64,000 bases of DNA from Diphasiastrum complanatum (taxonomy: Eukaryota > Streptophyta > Lycopodiopsida > Lycopodiales > Lycopodiaceae). Shown here piece after piece: positions 44,325 to 54,639 of this stretch. The first letter of the stretch is position 1, and each line of letters opens with the position of its first letter. The stretch is from contig CM055099.1 of assembly GCA_029204225.1 (NCBI GenBank), positions 60,081,795 to 60,145,794 of the forward strand, given 5' to 3'. The position numbers and the translations under genes were made by a program. The notes beneath the pieces are model-generated. The model ran no database searches and had not been told where the DNA came from. It saw only the letters and a list, made by a program, of their open reading frames with translations.

Positions 44325-45738
44325 AGATCATATAGATCAAGATTGTACCTTGAGAAATATTCAAGATTAAGCACACTAGCTTCATTAGTCCAATCACTAT
44401 GAACTCTATCCAAAATGGATCTAATCTTGAAACATACTCAAACTTGATCGAATTGAGGCTAAATACTTTCTTAAGGATGTAAGTGTCCTCATTGGATGTT
44501 TCACTTACTCTCAAAAGAAATTCACAATATGCCTCAAAACATGAAAAAACTCCTTTTTTCAAACTGTGAGTACTAAACTCGTACTTGCTCTTACTCAATT
44601 TAAGAGCATACAAATGATGATACAATATCTTGCTTTCTAGATATTTTGAAAACATAATCAAGTCACCAATGACAAAAATTAATTCCAAACTAAAGACTTC
44701 ATTCAGAATTAGAACAGTCTTACTTGATCTTTGAGATAAGCAAATCTCAACTAAGCAAGGTACATCATCAAACAAAGAAAGAGAACCATAGGTGAGTAGA
44801 ATAGAATTAATATCACCTTCACTTATCCTTTCTTTTCCATGAAATAAGATCAACAAGGACTCAGCCTTGTACAATAAAGAAGATCTTGTTGGACATGCAT
44901 GTTGAGGATACTCCTCCTCAAACCTTGACCCCATCACAACTTGATTACTCACCATAGCAGTGACTTATGATGCACTTAGAGACACTATGCTCTCAGCCAC
45001 TTCCAAGATAGAAAATAGATCTTCAAAATCAAGTAAATCTCCATGCTCAAACACCTTCGAGATAGAGAGTGTAAAGGCTATGTAGCCTTCCTTGGTGGAT
45101 AAGCATCCAACCATGATCCTTAGACTAGGATCTCCATCCTTCTTTCCTTCCAAGAAACCACATGCAAAGCAATAATCTTCAAGAACACTAAGGTACACTT
45201 CCTTAGTCTTATAACTGAACAAGACTCCATATAGTGCACTCCTTCTATTAGCTCCATAACTCCATAAAGTTTTGCATGATGGAACATACACATGCACCAT
45301 AAAACTTGAAGAGACAAGACATAGCCAAATGTAACTTGTGGAACCATCAATAGTACATGCAAAACAAGAAAGACCTTTCTTGCTTACTGATAAAGAAAGA
45401 TGAACATCCGAATGTTCCAACTCCATAGGATGTTTTGTCTTGGTAGAAGACATCAAATATGGATCCATATGTGATTTTTCCATAGAATAAGCCACTCTTG
45501 GCTTGATCTCCTTGACTATAATAGGCATAGATTTGAAATTGGAAACATGCAACCTCCTATGCCATAACTCCTCCTTGGAAACATAAGTCATCAATGCAAC
45601 ATCACATGCACTTGAATTTTCATGCACATCTAGCTTGAAAATACCTTCATATCTAGATCCACATGCAAGGATCTTATCTTCTTTCTTTATGAGACAACTA
45701 TTGATACTGAAATCCACTTCATAGCCATCATCTAACAA
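44203..45738 (-). CDS. CopG long frame of unknown nature after GAG-pre-integrase (512 codons, one stop)
   Basis: Begins LLDDGYEVDFSINSCLI, GIFKLD and ELWHRRLHVSNFKSM (pre-integrase). Then MELEHSDVHLSLSV stands where integrase has its first Asp, followed by IDGSTSYIWLCLV (compare FIDDYSRxTWVYFL). No DNGG or ERxN motif follows. A single TAA (44965-44967) separates 257 codons from a further in-frame 251 (MVSNQVVMGSRFEEEY, VFSLNSIKFEYVSRLD), rich in Leu, Ser and Phe. This may be integrase diverged beyond recognition, or replacement sequence. Such a long frame is unexpected for decay. Confidence 0.55.
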
Positions 45739-46192
45739 TTTTCTACACTAATCACACTCTTTGTGAGATTAAGAACATAAAGTACATTGGAAAGTGTAAA
45801 ATCCATAGAAGATGCAAGTTTCAAGGAACAACTTCCAACTCCTTCAATTGAGCATGCATCACCAACAGCTATGTATATTGATTTCTTAGGATCTAGAACA
45901 AATTCAATAGAAACAAAAGAATCCTTGGAGCAACTCATATGAGTTGTGGCTCCACTATCAATATACCAAGATACATCATTAAAGAGTAAAGAGGAGAAAC
46001 TAGACATCATGAGAGATGCCTCTCCACTATTTGCATGTGAGTCTTCTATGATAACATTGGCTTGATCTTCTTGAGTCTTCTTCTTGAAGTTAGAAGAATG
46101 AGTTGAATCATCTTCTACTCCACCTTGGTCTTTGTTCTTTGCTTTGTCCTTGGTGAAGGCTTAAATAAAACTATTCTTGCTCCTCCCTCTTG
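45732..46192 (-). pseudogene. CopG gag C-end and protease
   Basis: ARGRSKNSFI, a stop, AFTKDKAKNKDQGG, then SWYIDSGATTHMSCSKDS (protease Asp-Ser-Gly) and NVLYVLNLTKSVISV. No CCHC knuckle is present between gag and protease, unlike CopE. A one-base frame change at about 45738 leads to the next frame. Confidence 0.85.
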
Positions 46193-46574
46193 CATTAGAG
46201 GAGTTTTGAGCTCCAAAAAGACCCTTTAAGAATTTGTGCAAGATGTAGTTTATATTATTAGAATATTATAGCACTAAAACTTTTGACTTGCCATAACTTT
46301 TTAATCATAGATCAAAAGTATATCATCTAACATATCATTGGAAAGCCCTTTTTGAGCGCTTTCCAATGCACCAAACTCCGCTAAATTCAGACTTACCACT
46401 AGAAATTTATGCCATTTTTAGTGTGGAATAAAAATGTGGACTCAAAAAGTTACGTTACGTAGATTTCAAATTTGAGTGTTTTGATTGGTCCATGTGTAAG
46501 AAAAAATTGAGAAAAAAAAATATAAAAATAATCTTTACAAAGGGTCTTTTTTGGATTTAGAACTCCTCTAATGA
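46193..46574. mobile_element. TIR element (MITE-like) inside CopG gag
   Basis: The ends are imperfect inverted repeats of about 36 bases: CATTAGAGGAGTT then TCCAAAAAGACCCTTT at the left (46193-46228), with the complements AAAGGGTCTTTTTTGGA and AACTCCTCTAATG at the right (46539-46573). CTTG flanks both sides (46189-46192, 46575-46578), a possible 4-bp duplication. The interior is A+T-rich and non-coding. It interrupts the CopG gag frame. Superfamily not assigned. Confidence 0.7.
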
Positions 46575-46877
46575 CTTGAGCTTTGCTTCATAAAGGTTCT
46601 TAAGAGTTTCCCAAGTCTCCTTGGTTGAGGTGCATGAACTTATTTCTCTCAACATCTCATCAGAGATGTTCAATTTGATTATATGAAGAACAATTCTTGC
46701 TCTCTTCTTGAATCTCTGAGCCTCATCATAAGCTTTAGGTTCAACTTCAATTCCTGTTACAATGTCCATTACTCCATAAAGAATCAACAAGGATTCTATC
46801 CTATCCTTCCAAATTAAATAATTGAAGGTATCTAGTCTTTCACTAGCTTCAAAGAGACAATCTCCTACAGATGCCAT
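46557..46877 (-). pseudogene. CopG gag N-part
   Basis: ATG 46877: MASVGDCLFEASERLDTF, NYLIWKDRIESLLIL, HIIKLNISDEMLREIS and TWETLKNLYEAKLKS, a Copia gag domain. Real gag ends near 46575 at the TIR element; the last residues of the open frame lie in the insertion. The gag centre, usually with the zinc knuckle, is missing. Confidence 0.88.
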
Positions 46878-47630
46878 GAATGTGAAGACTCTTGTAATTG
46901 GACAACAAAATGGAATTGAATGTGTTGCTTCTCTTTCACTATAGGAACCAAAATAATTGGGTGTACTACCAAATCCTATGTAAAATCATGCAACAGAATA
47001 TGTGAGACCTATCTCACAACAAAGAATCAATCAACTTGAATTTGGATCTAGCCTCTATCTACAGATGAAGCACTTACAATTCTAATCCCACGAGTTTTAA
47101 ATGAATGAAACACACTCAAGAAACACACATACAACTCAAAACACAACACATTGTGTGAAATGATGTGTCTATGACAGCAAAAATTTGTCTTATCCAATTC
47201 TATCTCAGATTGAGTACCAAAACTGTGAATAATGAATAATGCATGCAATATATTCAAATACAAAAGTGTCCACTCGGATTTTGGGTTGCTCCCTACCGTG
47301 TTTAAGAGCTTATAACTCCTACTAGGAATATCAGAATGAAATGAAACCTATTGCAATGGAAAGAGGACTCTTCTAGCTTTCCAACAAGCTATAATGTCAG
47401 TATCTTTGGATCTAACATAGAGGAGATAGAGTCAAATGATGTATTCTGGTTTTCACACGTGTGAAAAGTCAAAAAATTCTGTACATCTCTATTCTGGACT
47501 GAAAATATCAATTCTAACCTCATTCACCAAAAAACTGTTCAAGAAAAGATAGCAAAACATTGCTAAACAACTTCCTAGCTTGAATTGACAGAAAAATCTT
47601 CATACACCTGATGTTAGTAGCATTCAGAGC
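46878..47630 (-). other. CopG leader
   Basis: 0.75 kb between PBS and gag ATG without supported coding. It includes an 18-base perfect palindrome with a central CACACGTGTG (47450-47467). Confidence 0.6.
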
Positions 47631-47649
47631 ATGGTATGGCTTTGATACA
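47631..47649 (-). other. CopG primer-binding site, degenerate tRNA-iMet
   Basis: Minus strand TGTATCAAAGCCATACC directly after the LTR, compared with the usual TGGTATCAGAGCC. Confidence 0.6.
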
Positions 47650-48565
47650 TGTGAAAAATCCAGCAAATTCACACGTGTGGAAATCCACAAGAAATGTGTG
47701 AATGATCTTGACCATGCTTTGTGAGGGCACACAGAACACCTATAGAGCAATCCTGCAATCTACCAAATGGATCTGAGGCTAGAGCACAATCTAGAATGCT
47801 ACAGATCAAAGCAATACTAATTCTTCACAAATAGAGAGAATACATAACCAAAATAATGTATGAAGAAGACCTTCTAGTCGAGTTAGAGAGAATATCAAAA
47901 CAAGCAAAATAGCATGAGATCCAATTTTGACATTATGACATTACCAAAGCTTGATTTATCATTAGTTATGAATGAGAATGATATGTACATATATAGGAGA
48001 GCCAAAATTCATGGTACTCCTTGCATTCAATGCATTCCCTACACCTAATCAAGTATAAACTATTACCATATTGACACCTAACAGCTTGCATGCTGAATTT
48101 GCACCTAACTCCTACCTACTTTCCCAAATGTCAATTTCTCAACTACGAACTTACAAAACTACATGCATGTGTCAAATAGTACTTGCATGTCTTGCATGTA
48201 ACTTCCCTAGATGACTTGGACATGTGTAGAACATGTGTACTGACTTGCATGTTGCATGCAGTGATTGCATGCTGGATGCATGTACTCTAGCTGATTTTGC
48301 ATGTCATCTAGTTTTATGCATGTCATCAAATCTAGATCTACCTAATTGAAACTCGCCTAGATCTACAAGGTCATGTGCTCAATTCACATACCTTTGATAT
48401 ATACAATGGAACAAAGTGAAATATGACCATCTAGACATTGTGCATGTCATGTAGCTTGAGTTTGTACATGCTAGAAAATAACATTTACAACTTGTAAATG
48501 CACAAGCAAGATGATTTTCCACATCAACCCCTATAGATAAGTTGGATAGCTTTTTATTCTTCACA
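47650..48565 (-). repeat. CopG 5' LTR
   Basis: Minus strand TGTGAAGAATAAAAAG (48565) to ATTTTTCACA (47650), 916 bases. Starts at the CopE gag target TGGAC. Shorter than the 3' LTR by the 475-base block noted there. Confidence 0.88.
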
Positions 48566-48908
48566 TGGACCATTTCCCTTTGCCTTTGACTTTGCCTTTT
48601 GTGAAGAAAACCTCTTCACCTCCACCTTGCAAGGATGCACCATCAAGCTTTGATTGCAACCTATGTTCTTCAGCCAATAAGATTTCTTGCAAGTCAACCA
48701 CACTTGGCAAGACTGTTTGAATGGCAAAACTTTGCACAAGGTTAGCATGTTCATCTAGCAAACCATTCAACATAACCTGGACTATTTCACCATCTTTTAT
48801 GCTTTCATCAATGCATGTTAGATCATCACTTAAGGACTCAACCCTCAAGACAAATGCATGAGCACTTCCACCTTCTCTTTGCCTACTAGAAAATATTTGC
48901 CTCCTTAG
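48566..48908 (-). pseudogene. CopE gag, middle part
   Basis: RRQIFSSRQREGGSAHAF, LVQSFAIQTVLPSVVDL and FTKGKVKGKGKWS. Joins 49388 (RVMTL) at the left of the solo LTR and 36560 (KGGNSDY) across CopG, both in phase. Confidence 0.92.
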
Positions 48909-49387
48909 TGTAGTGACCAAACAGGATTGCCTCTAAGATGAGGATAGGAGAACACAATAAGAGAGACTATGGAGCCAAACTGCCCAACCAATCCTAGATC
49001 TAAACTGGATCTAGCCCCCGAGCCATGCCATGTGAAGCAAGAGGAGAAGAGAGAAACTGGTGACCTAAACCCAATATGTCGACGGGAGAATCCCCACCTC
49101 ATTATATAGAGAGAAGAGTCATGTGCATGAAACCATGCAACCCCCATGCATGTCAACTATAAATAGATCACACCTCTTCATGTAGTCCTCCTGCCTATAT
49201 CTGTCACGTAGACATGCAATATTCCATATGTCTCAATTAGAGTGTCTGGGTCCTCTCAAGGTAATTAGTCACAAACAGGCCTTGACATGGAATTAAATCA
49301 CGACGTGACCAATAATCTCGAACACTGGAGGGCCGACCTACCATATTAGGACTATTCCAGGTCCTTAACCGTAATATGGCCATAACA
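48909..49387 (-). repeat. Solo LTR in CopE gag, TSD CTTAG
   Basis: Minus strand TGTTATGGCCATATTACG to GGTCACTACA, 479 bases, flanked by CTTAG at 48904-48908 and 49388-49392. Removing it restores the gag phrase VMTLRRQ. TATA box CTATATAATG at about 49105. No interior sequence remains. Confidence 0.93.
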
Positions 49388-49710
49388 CTTAGGGTCATTA
49401 CCCTAGATGTGGACTTTGATTCAAAGAGCTTCTTCAAGGCATTCCATGCCTCACTTGCACTTTGACTTTTACCAACTTCCTTGAGAAGTTCATTGGTAAC
49501 ATTCATTTTAATGATATGGAGAGCCCTTTTAGCCTTCTTATCAAACCTTTGTTGCTCTTGAATTGTGGGTGGTCTCTCTTCAGTTCTTGCAACTATGTCC
49601 ATGAGTTCATTCAACTCAAGTAACGACTCCATCCTCACTTTCCAAGTAGAGTAGTTTGATTAACTCAACCTATCATTAGTTTCTAACATGATCCCACCGT
49701 TGGAAGCCAT
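49388..49710 (-). pseudogene. CopE gag N-part
   Basis: ATG 49710: MASNGGIMLETNDRLS, one stop, NYSTWKVRMESLLELNEL, RALHIIKMNVTNELLKE and AWNALKKLFESKSTSRV. Close to CopC gag. The single TAA near 49660 is the only lesion before the insertion. Confidence 0.92.
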
Positions 49711-49929
49711 GAATATAATGATTCTTCAACTTCTAGACTCTATCCTAATGCACCTAGCACTCACTTTTCTCTCACCAAATGATGGATAAGGAGATCTCAG
49801 AAGATCTAGGACCCTAAAACACTTCTATCTTGAACTCGGCTGGTTTCCAAGCATAGAAAGGAAGATTGAAATACATGCAACACTTTGCACACACTAAGAA
49901 TGGATTACAAACTCAAACCAACCTGAACA

Positions 49930-50320
49930 CACTCTTGCTTAAGATCATACACAAAAGCTTGAAGACAATACACAAAGTAATGCTCTCAATGGAGGAAGAA
50001 TCTATGACAATGATCTATTGATCTCTCTCAACAATACAATAAGTTTCTCCAATTCAGCCTAACATAGGTGAGAGAGATGACTCTCTCTCCTCTCTCTAGA
50101 ACTTAAGACCCAATTTTAGGGCACCAGTAGTCTAAAATAGCCAATTTTGGCCCATATGTCCAAATAACATGATTTTGGTGTCATTTCGAAGGTCCTGAAC
50201 TTCTTCAATATGATATATATACTAAAATAAAAGTATCTTGGCCTCTTTCACATGTGTGAAAGGTTATATCCAAAACTATGTCAGCCTCAAACTAGCTGGG
50301 AAATGTTGACAATTTTCACA
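49930..50320 (-). repeat. CopE 5' LTR
   Basis: Minus strand starts TGTGAAAATTGTCAAC at 50320, next to the target copy TTTGA; matches 32137-32564. End near CTTAAGCA (about 49930). No clear tRNA-iMet PBS was found in the 220-base leader that follows. Confidence 0.82.
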
Positions 50321-50846
50321 TTTGATCCATCTCAAAAATGCCTTGTATGCAATGATGCCAAAGCATACATGATTGCTGGCTAGAGCGTCCGATAAATACC
50401 CAAAGTTCTGGACCAAAATGGTAGCATCCACATTTGTCAAAAAGATAACTTGATTGGCGTATTTACAAAACATTTTCAATGTTGCATCCTTGATCATAAA
50501 AATTTTATAGCCCTTGGTAGGTACGAAGCAGTTGTTCAGAAAATAGGTGTCTTCATCCAATACATCTCTGTTTGTAGAAATAATTACCATCGAGTGGTAA
50601 TCCTAAAGTCGTAGAGGACACTTCCTCAGAGACAATAAAGAACTTGCCTTGCACATAAACTTTAAAATTCGCATCAGATACTAAGTGGATGGTATTCACG
50701 AACTCAGTACTGACTTCAGAAAGGATGACTGAAGGTTCCACTTTCAAGCTTCCCAACCTACATTGATTCAGAAGAGACTGGATTGATGCCAGCCAGATTC
50801 TTGCGCGTGCTTCCTAGGTAATAGAAGAGTTGGATCCAGAAGCCAT
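50321..50846 (-). pseudogene. GypF unknown ORF, N-terminal part
   Basis: ATG 50846: MASGSNSSIT, a stop, then ARARIWLASIQSLLNQ, VEPSVILSEVSTEFVN, FKVYVQGKFFIVSEE. A frame change near 50575 leads to TYFLNNCFVPTKGYKIFM, QVIFLTNVDATILVQNF and HVCFGIIAYKAFLRWIK, which ends at the CopE site and continues at 32136. No known domain recognised. The Leu/Ile/Val-rich composition suggests a globular protein. Confidence 0.65.
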
Positions 50847-51129
50847 TTTGTCGAATAGTTGATGAAAGCTCCGTAGATTGCAACAGGTCGTAACAGAATA
50901 CTTGATTGCAAAGATAGCGATCGTAACAAAAGAAAGCATAAAAAACACAAGAAGAAAGTGTGAGGAGGAAAATAGAAAATGACTATGATATGTAGTGGCT
51001 GGCGGTGTGGAGAGGATGATGACATGTCATGATGATGTGACATCTGTCATATCTGTTATTAATGGCGTGCATGTCTCATAGTTTCAAAATATGATATGAC
51101 AAAGCAGTCTTAATGATGGTAAGACCGTT

Positions 51130-51350
51130 TATAAAATGAAAATAATAAAAAGAAATAAAAAATAAATCCGTTTTTATGTGTAAGCGTAAACACGTGGGAG
51201 TAATGATGACAACGTGGCCATCATTGTAAATAGATGGATACAAAAAGTCCGTAGAAAGATTCTTGAAAAGATGCTAGAAAGATTCTAGAAAGGTTCTCAA
51301 AAAGATGCTAGAAGGATTCTAGAAAGATTCTCAAAAATGGTCCGCGAAAA
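51130..51350 (-). promoter_or_regulatory. Promoter-like region: TATA box and repeated TTCTAGAA elements
   Basis: Between 51260 and 51346 a unit of about 37 bases containing GATGCTAGAA and GATTCTAGAAAG is repeated, giving two perfect TTCTAGAA dyads (the nTTCnnGAAn heat-shock-element core) and two half copies. On the minus strand TTATAAACGG follows at about 51130, some 130 bases downstream, and the GypF ORF ATG lies 280 bases further. Promoter function is inferred. Confidence 0.5.
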
Positions 51351-51429
51351 TTATGACAAGTTTTATTTTTTAAAATTTGGCGAGTCTCAAAAGATTCTCA
51401 AAAAGGTTCCATAAGAATTTATCTTATAA

Positions 51430-53050
51430 GATGGCAACTTTTGTTGGCTTCAATAGTTGCAAACCCCATTTCTGATACAAGGTAGTAAAGATCAAATTTA
51501 CACATGATCCTCCATCTACCACTGCTGCTTCGTCCTCAAACCTCTTGCGGTGGATTGGCAAGGTGATGTTGTGTTCTTCACTTTCCTATGCTATCCCAAT
51601 ATGGAGGACGTTACTCATTCCATCGTAGCCCGCATAGTATAAGGGCCCTTATGCTGCTATTTCTAGTTCTATTTTGGCCCGTTCAGCTAGGATGCTCTTG
51701 GCTTGAGGTGCAATCCGCAGTAACTCACTGAGAGATAAGTTCACACGACTAAACAGTAAACTGGTGAGCACACCTGTTTGTGAGACCTCTGGCACTTCCA
51801 TATGAAATTGTGGTTCATGATGATGCAAGTAATCATTTTGATCCGTTCTCACTGGGAATGCCATTGTGGTGCTGGTTCTTTCGTAGGTTGAGGTCCTGCA
51901 GGAGCTTCTCTTGCTTGTGCAACTTCCTCTTCTTGTGTTTTTTGTATCCAATGGCAGACCTTATGGTCTATCCTTCCTTCTTCCCTCACATTCGAATATG
52001 GTCCTAGAGCTGAGGGTTGGTCGTCGGCCATTGATACTAGTGGAGGTGGTGATGGGGCCACTCCCTTTTGTTTCTACGCTCGCGTAACTACAAGCACTGG
52101 AACATGGGGGTTTTGCTTTTCTCGTGGCATTCTTTCTGGAACTGCTATTGGTTGTACTGTGCTTAAGTTCAAGAGTGCACCTGTTCCAGACTTAAAATCG
52201 ACAGTTCTTGAGGCAATGCCCGTATCCCCATTCTCTGCAAAAGGTTGTATATTGTCCCTCAGCAATTTTGTAACCTTCGCCGCATCCATAGCAGCCATAG
52301 ATCCTGCCTCCCTGACATTGAGGCTGTGCAGCATAGGTTGCATAGTATTCATTGATTGCAGGATTGACAAATGTCTCTTCCAGTCTGTACCACTATTGTT
52401 TCTCATGTTGGGGTGATAGTCCTTGTTCTACTGCTGCCAGATTTATATGAGCCACTTGGTTGTTAGCTGGCCCCGATGGTGTAGGTAAGGCCATGCGCTG
52501 TTGATTATTTGGTATGCCATCATACCGTGGTGTCGCATTCGGTGCTCACTGATGGTAAGGATAAGGGGTCTAATACCGAGTCCTTTTTTTTTGTATGATC
52601 TAAGGGTTGAATGGGCGAATGCCATTTCATACGAAGATGCATTGCACAGATGGCAAAACCTTGTGTCAGTTTGAGATTTTGTTTCAAAACTAGACACTTA
52701 TTCGTTGTATGGTTTTGAGTACAAACTAAACACTATACATTCTCTCGACGAGGATATTGTATCTGGTTTTGTTTCGGTGGATTTGGAGTTGGTGCTACAG
52801 CTCCCTACAAGGCCTACAGTTTTTTATCAAACTGCGCCATAAGTTGTTCCATTTTCTGCTTGAGTAGCTTCTAAGGATATGATGATCCATCACACTATCT
52901 CGACAAGTACCCGATGCGATACAACTAACTTTGTCATTACTATTGACTTTCTTTTTAAGGGGTCTAAAGAGAGATTTACAATTTAAAGTTGTATGCCAAA
53001 GTAATCCCCAATCATTAGATGAGGCAGTAGCAAATTCCATCATGATGGAA
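51430..53050 (-). pseudogene. GypF gag C-region and protease
   Basis: Upstream part (53043-52795) FATASSNDWGLLWHTTL, then a CCHC-like CLVCTQNHTTNKC (about 52720), DAAKVTKLLRDNIQPFA, SLSELLRIAPQAKSILAE, and protease AVVDGGSCVNLIFTTLY (about 51510), where Asp-Ser-Gly reads Asp-Gly-Gly. Multiple frames and stops. Typical gag-protease order of Gypsy; RT is missing beyond. Confidence 0.75.
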
Positions 53051-53470
53051 GATGCTCAAATAACAATAACTTAGGTTTCAAAAATATCTTAGGCTATGAA
53101 TAGTATGAATCTCAAGACCGACATGTGGGAGAAAAGTACAACCACCGGATGTAATGCTTATGACCCGTACGCGCCAGTACCATTACCACTTTTGGATCTT
53201 ACCAGGTGACCCAAAGTAGACATGATCCTATTATGCATCAACCATATCATCATGATGATTACCAGCTATATTTGATTACATAGTTAGAAACGTACTAATG
53301 GAAAGGGAGTATGAAAGTATAGATTTTAACTCAAGGATAGATGGCATAAAAGATATGTTGATATGTTATATGGATGACATGAATGAAATATTCCTACCTT
53401 AGAATCAAATGTGACTTCTTGAAACAACAATAGAATATCATAGGAGTAAGGTGCACTAATATTATGCCCC
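53051..53470. other. Non-coding, possible CopJ 3' LTR
   Basis: Lies beyond a minus-strand purine-rich GGTGGGGGCA (about 53480-53468) that follows CopJ RNase H. No partner LTR was confirmed. Confidence 0.35.
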
Positions 53471-54110
53471 CACCTTTGGCTTGTCGACATTTTCAAGGAA
53501 ATTACCTTAATAGAAACTATAGGAAGAATGTAAATCCAAAAGTGGATTTATGAGTGTCTACATCTCCTACCCAACTTGCATTTAAATAACCACTGAGAAT
53601 ATTGAGTTTGTCATTATCGACTGTTCCATTACAAATGCAAAAGTCCATAGTAGCTCAAATATATCCCAAAACTCTAATAAGAGCCTTTCAATGTGTAATA
53701 GACATGAATTGACTTAAGGAACTAACTACAAAAGCTATGTATGGTCTGATATAGATCATCGCGTACATAAGAGATCTTATTATTGAATGATAAGGATACT
53801 CACAATTCTGCTCCTTCTCTTTGACTATTTGAGGATATTGGTCCTTCAATAATTTTGTAACTCCTATAAGTGCCATTGAATAGTTTAAGCTTATCCTCTA
53901 GATTAACTTCACCATAGATCTCACAAGCTTTTGTAAATAAAATTCTGATTAGATCTATGACTCCATATATTGTGATATCACCAAATGGGGTATTCTTCTA
54001 ATTATAGGTTGTGGTGGTGGTAGATCATACTCTTGATCTTTCTGATCCATCTCTTGAGATTGAAAATCTTCATATGGTGAAAATTCTTCATAATTAGTAG
54101 AGTAATGACT
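53471..54110 (-). pseudogene. CopJ pol linker and RT C-end / RNase H
   Basis: DLPPPQPIIRR (linker before RT, about 54000), then YPYHSIIRSLMYAMIYIRP, AFVVSSLSQFMS and LSGYLNASWVGDVDTHKST (RNase H start; the Asp pair of DADW reads NASW). The RT body is deleted between the two. Stops are frequent. Confidence 0.85.
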
Positions 54111-54639
54111 TCTAGTTGTCACATTAAAAACGGATTTTGAGAGTTTACAAGGTCTGATTAGATATGAGTATCATCCATCAAAATGATGGTTTATGTTGAA
54201 ATGATTTTTGAGATCGATAATTGGATCAACTAGGCTATACTCTAAAATGGAAAATATTGACAATAGCCCGTCTATAGCTTAGTAATCTTCACTGATTTCT
54301 CAAAAGCTAAATGGGACTAATCTGAACTAAACTATGATAGTAGCAAAGATCACCTAGGCGAGGGTTCAATAAACAATATTCTAATGAAGATTTTTTTGAG
54401 ATTTTGGCGTAAAAATTTACTTAAACTACTATATTTGGTGATTCTGATCAAACTAATATTTCTTCTCTTAACTAAAGCTAAAACGCTGTGACAAAGCTAT
54501 GATAGACTTTGCAAATGTTTTCTATGCAGTATCATAATACTTTTTCCACTTTGTGAGGGTTTTTTTTTATGCAGAACGCTCACAGAATTATAAGAAACCT
54601 TCACTGAGATAGAAACCTTCATTGAGATAGATAATTGAA

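Larger units (their letters stand above)
36561..48565 (-). mobile_element. CopG: Copia-type element with unknown ORF in place of pol core, inserted in CopE
   Basis: 5' LTR 48565-47650, degenerate PBS 47649-47631, gag ATG 46877, protease, pre-integrase, a 512-codon frame with one stop, an RNase H tail-like end, 3' LTR 43975-42607 plus 36596-36561 (split by GypH). TSD TGGAC at 48566-48570 and TGGAT at 36556-36560. LTR ends TGTGAAGAAT and ATTTTTCACA. No integrase triad or RT motif. Confidence 0.88.
32137..50320 (-). mobile_element. CopE: Copia-type gag-protease element without recognisable integrase/RT
   Basis: 5' LTR 50320-about 49930, gag ATG 49710, 3' LTR 32564-32137, purine tract GAAGAGGGAG at 32574-32565, TSD TTTGA. 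Gag is split by a solo LTR (48909-49387) and by CopG (36561-48565); rejoining the flanks restores one phase each time. After protease and pre-integrase a 295-codon frame of unknown nature takes the place of integrase/RT. Later insertions bring the total to 18 kb. Confidence 0.88.
30090..53050 (-). mobile_element. GypF: Ty3/Gypsy remnant hosting the four-level nest
   Basis: Minus-strand pieces in order: gag C-end and protease (53050-51430), a promoter-like stretch, an unknown ORF (50846-50321) which resumes exactly after CopE (32136-30090). The CopE insertion is marked by TTTGA at 32132-32136 and 50321-50325. RT, RNase H and integrase are absent. Whether the gag part and the ORF part belong to one element is an inference from order and orientation. 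Confidence 0.65.

Noticed and set aside
50321-50846. Host gene or known plant mobile-domain protein at the GypF ORF
   Set aside because: Its C-terminal part is shared with Gyp1 at a fixed place before the 3' LTR, so it belongs to the retroelement. I could not name a domain.
53281-53400. Plus-strand phrase resembling an RT YMDD box (CYMDDM)
   Set aside because: The flanking residues do not fit Copia or Gypsy RT and stops surround it. A four-residue match is expected by chance.
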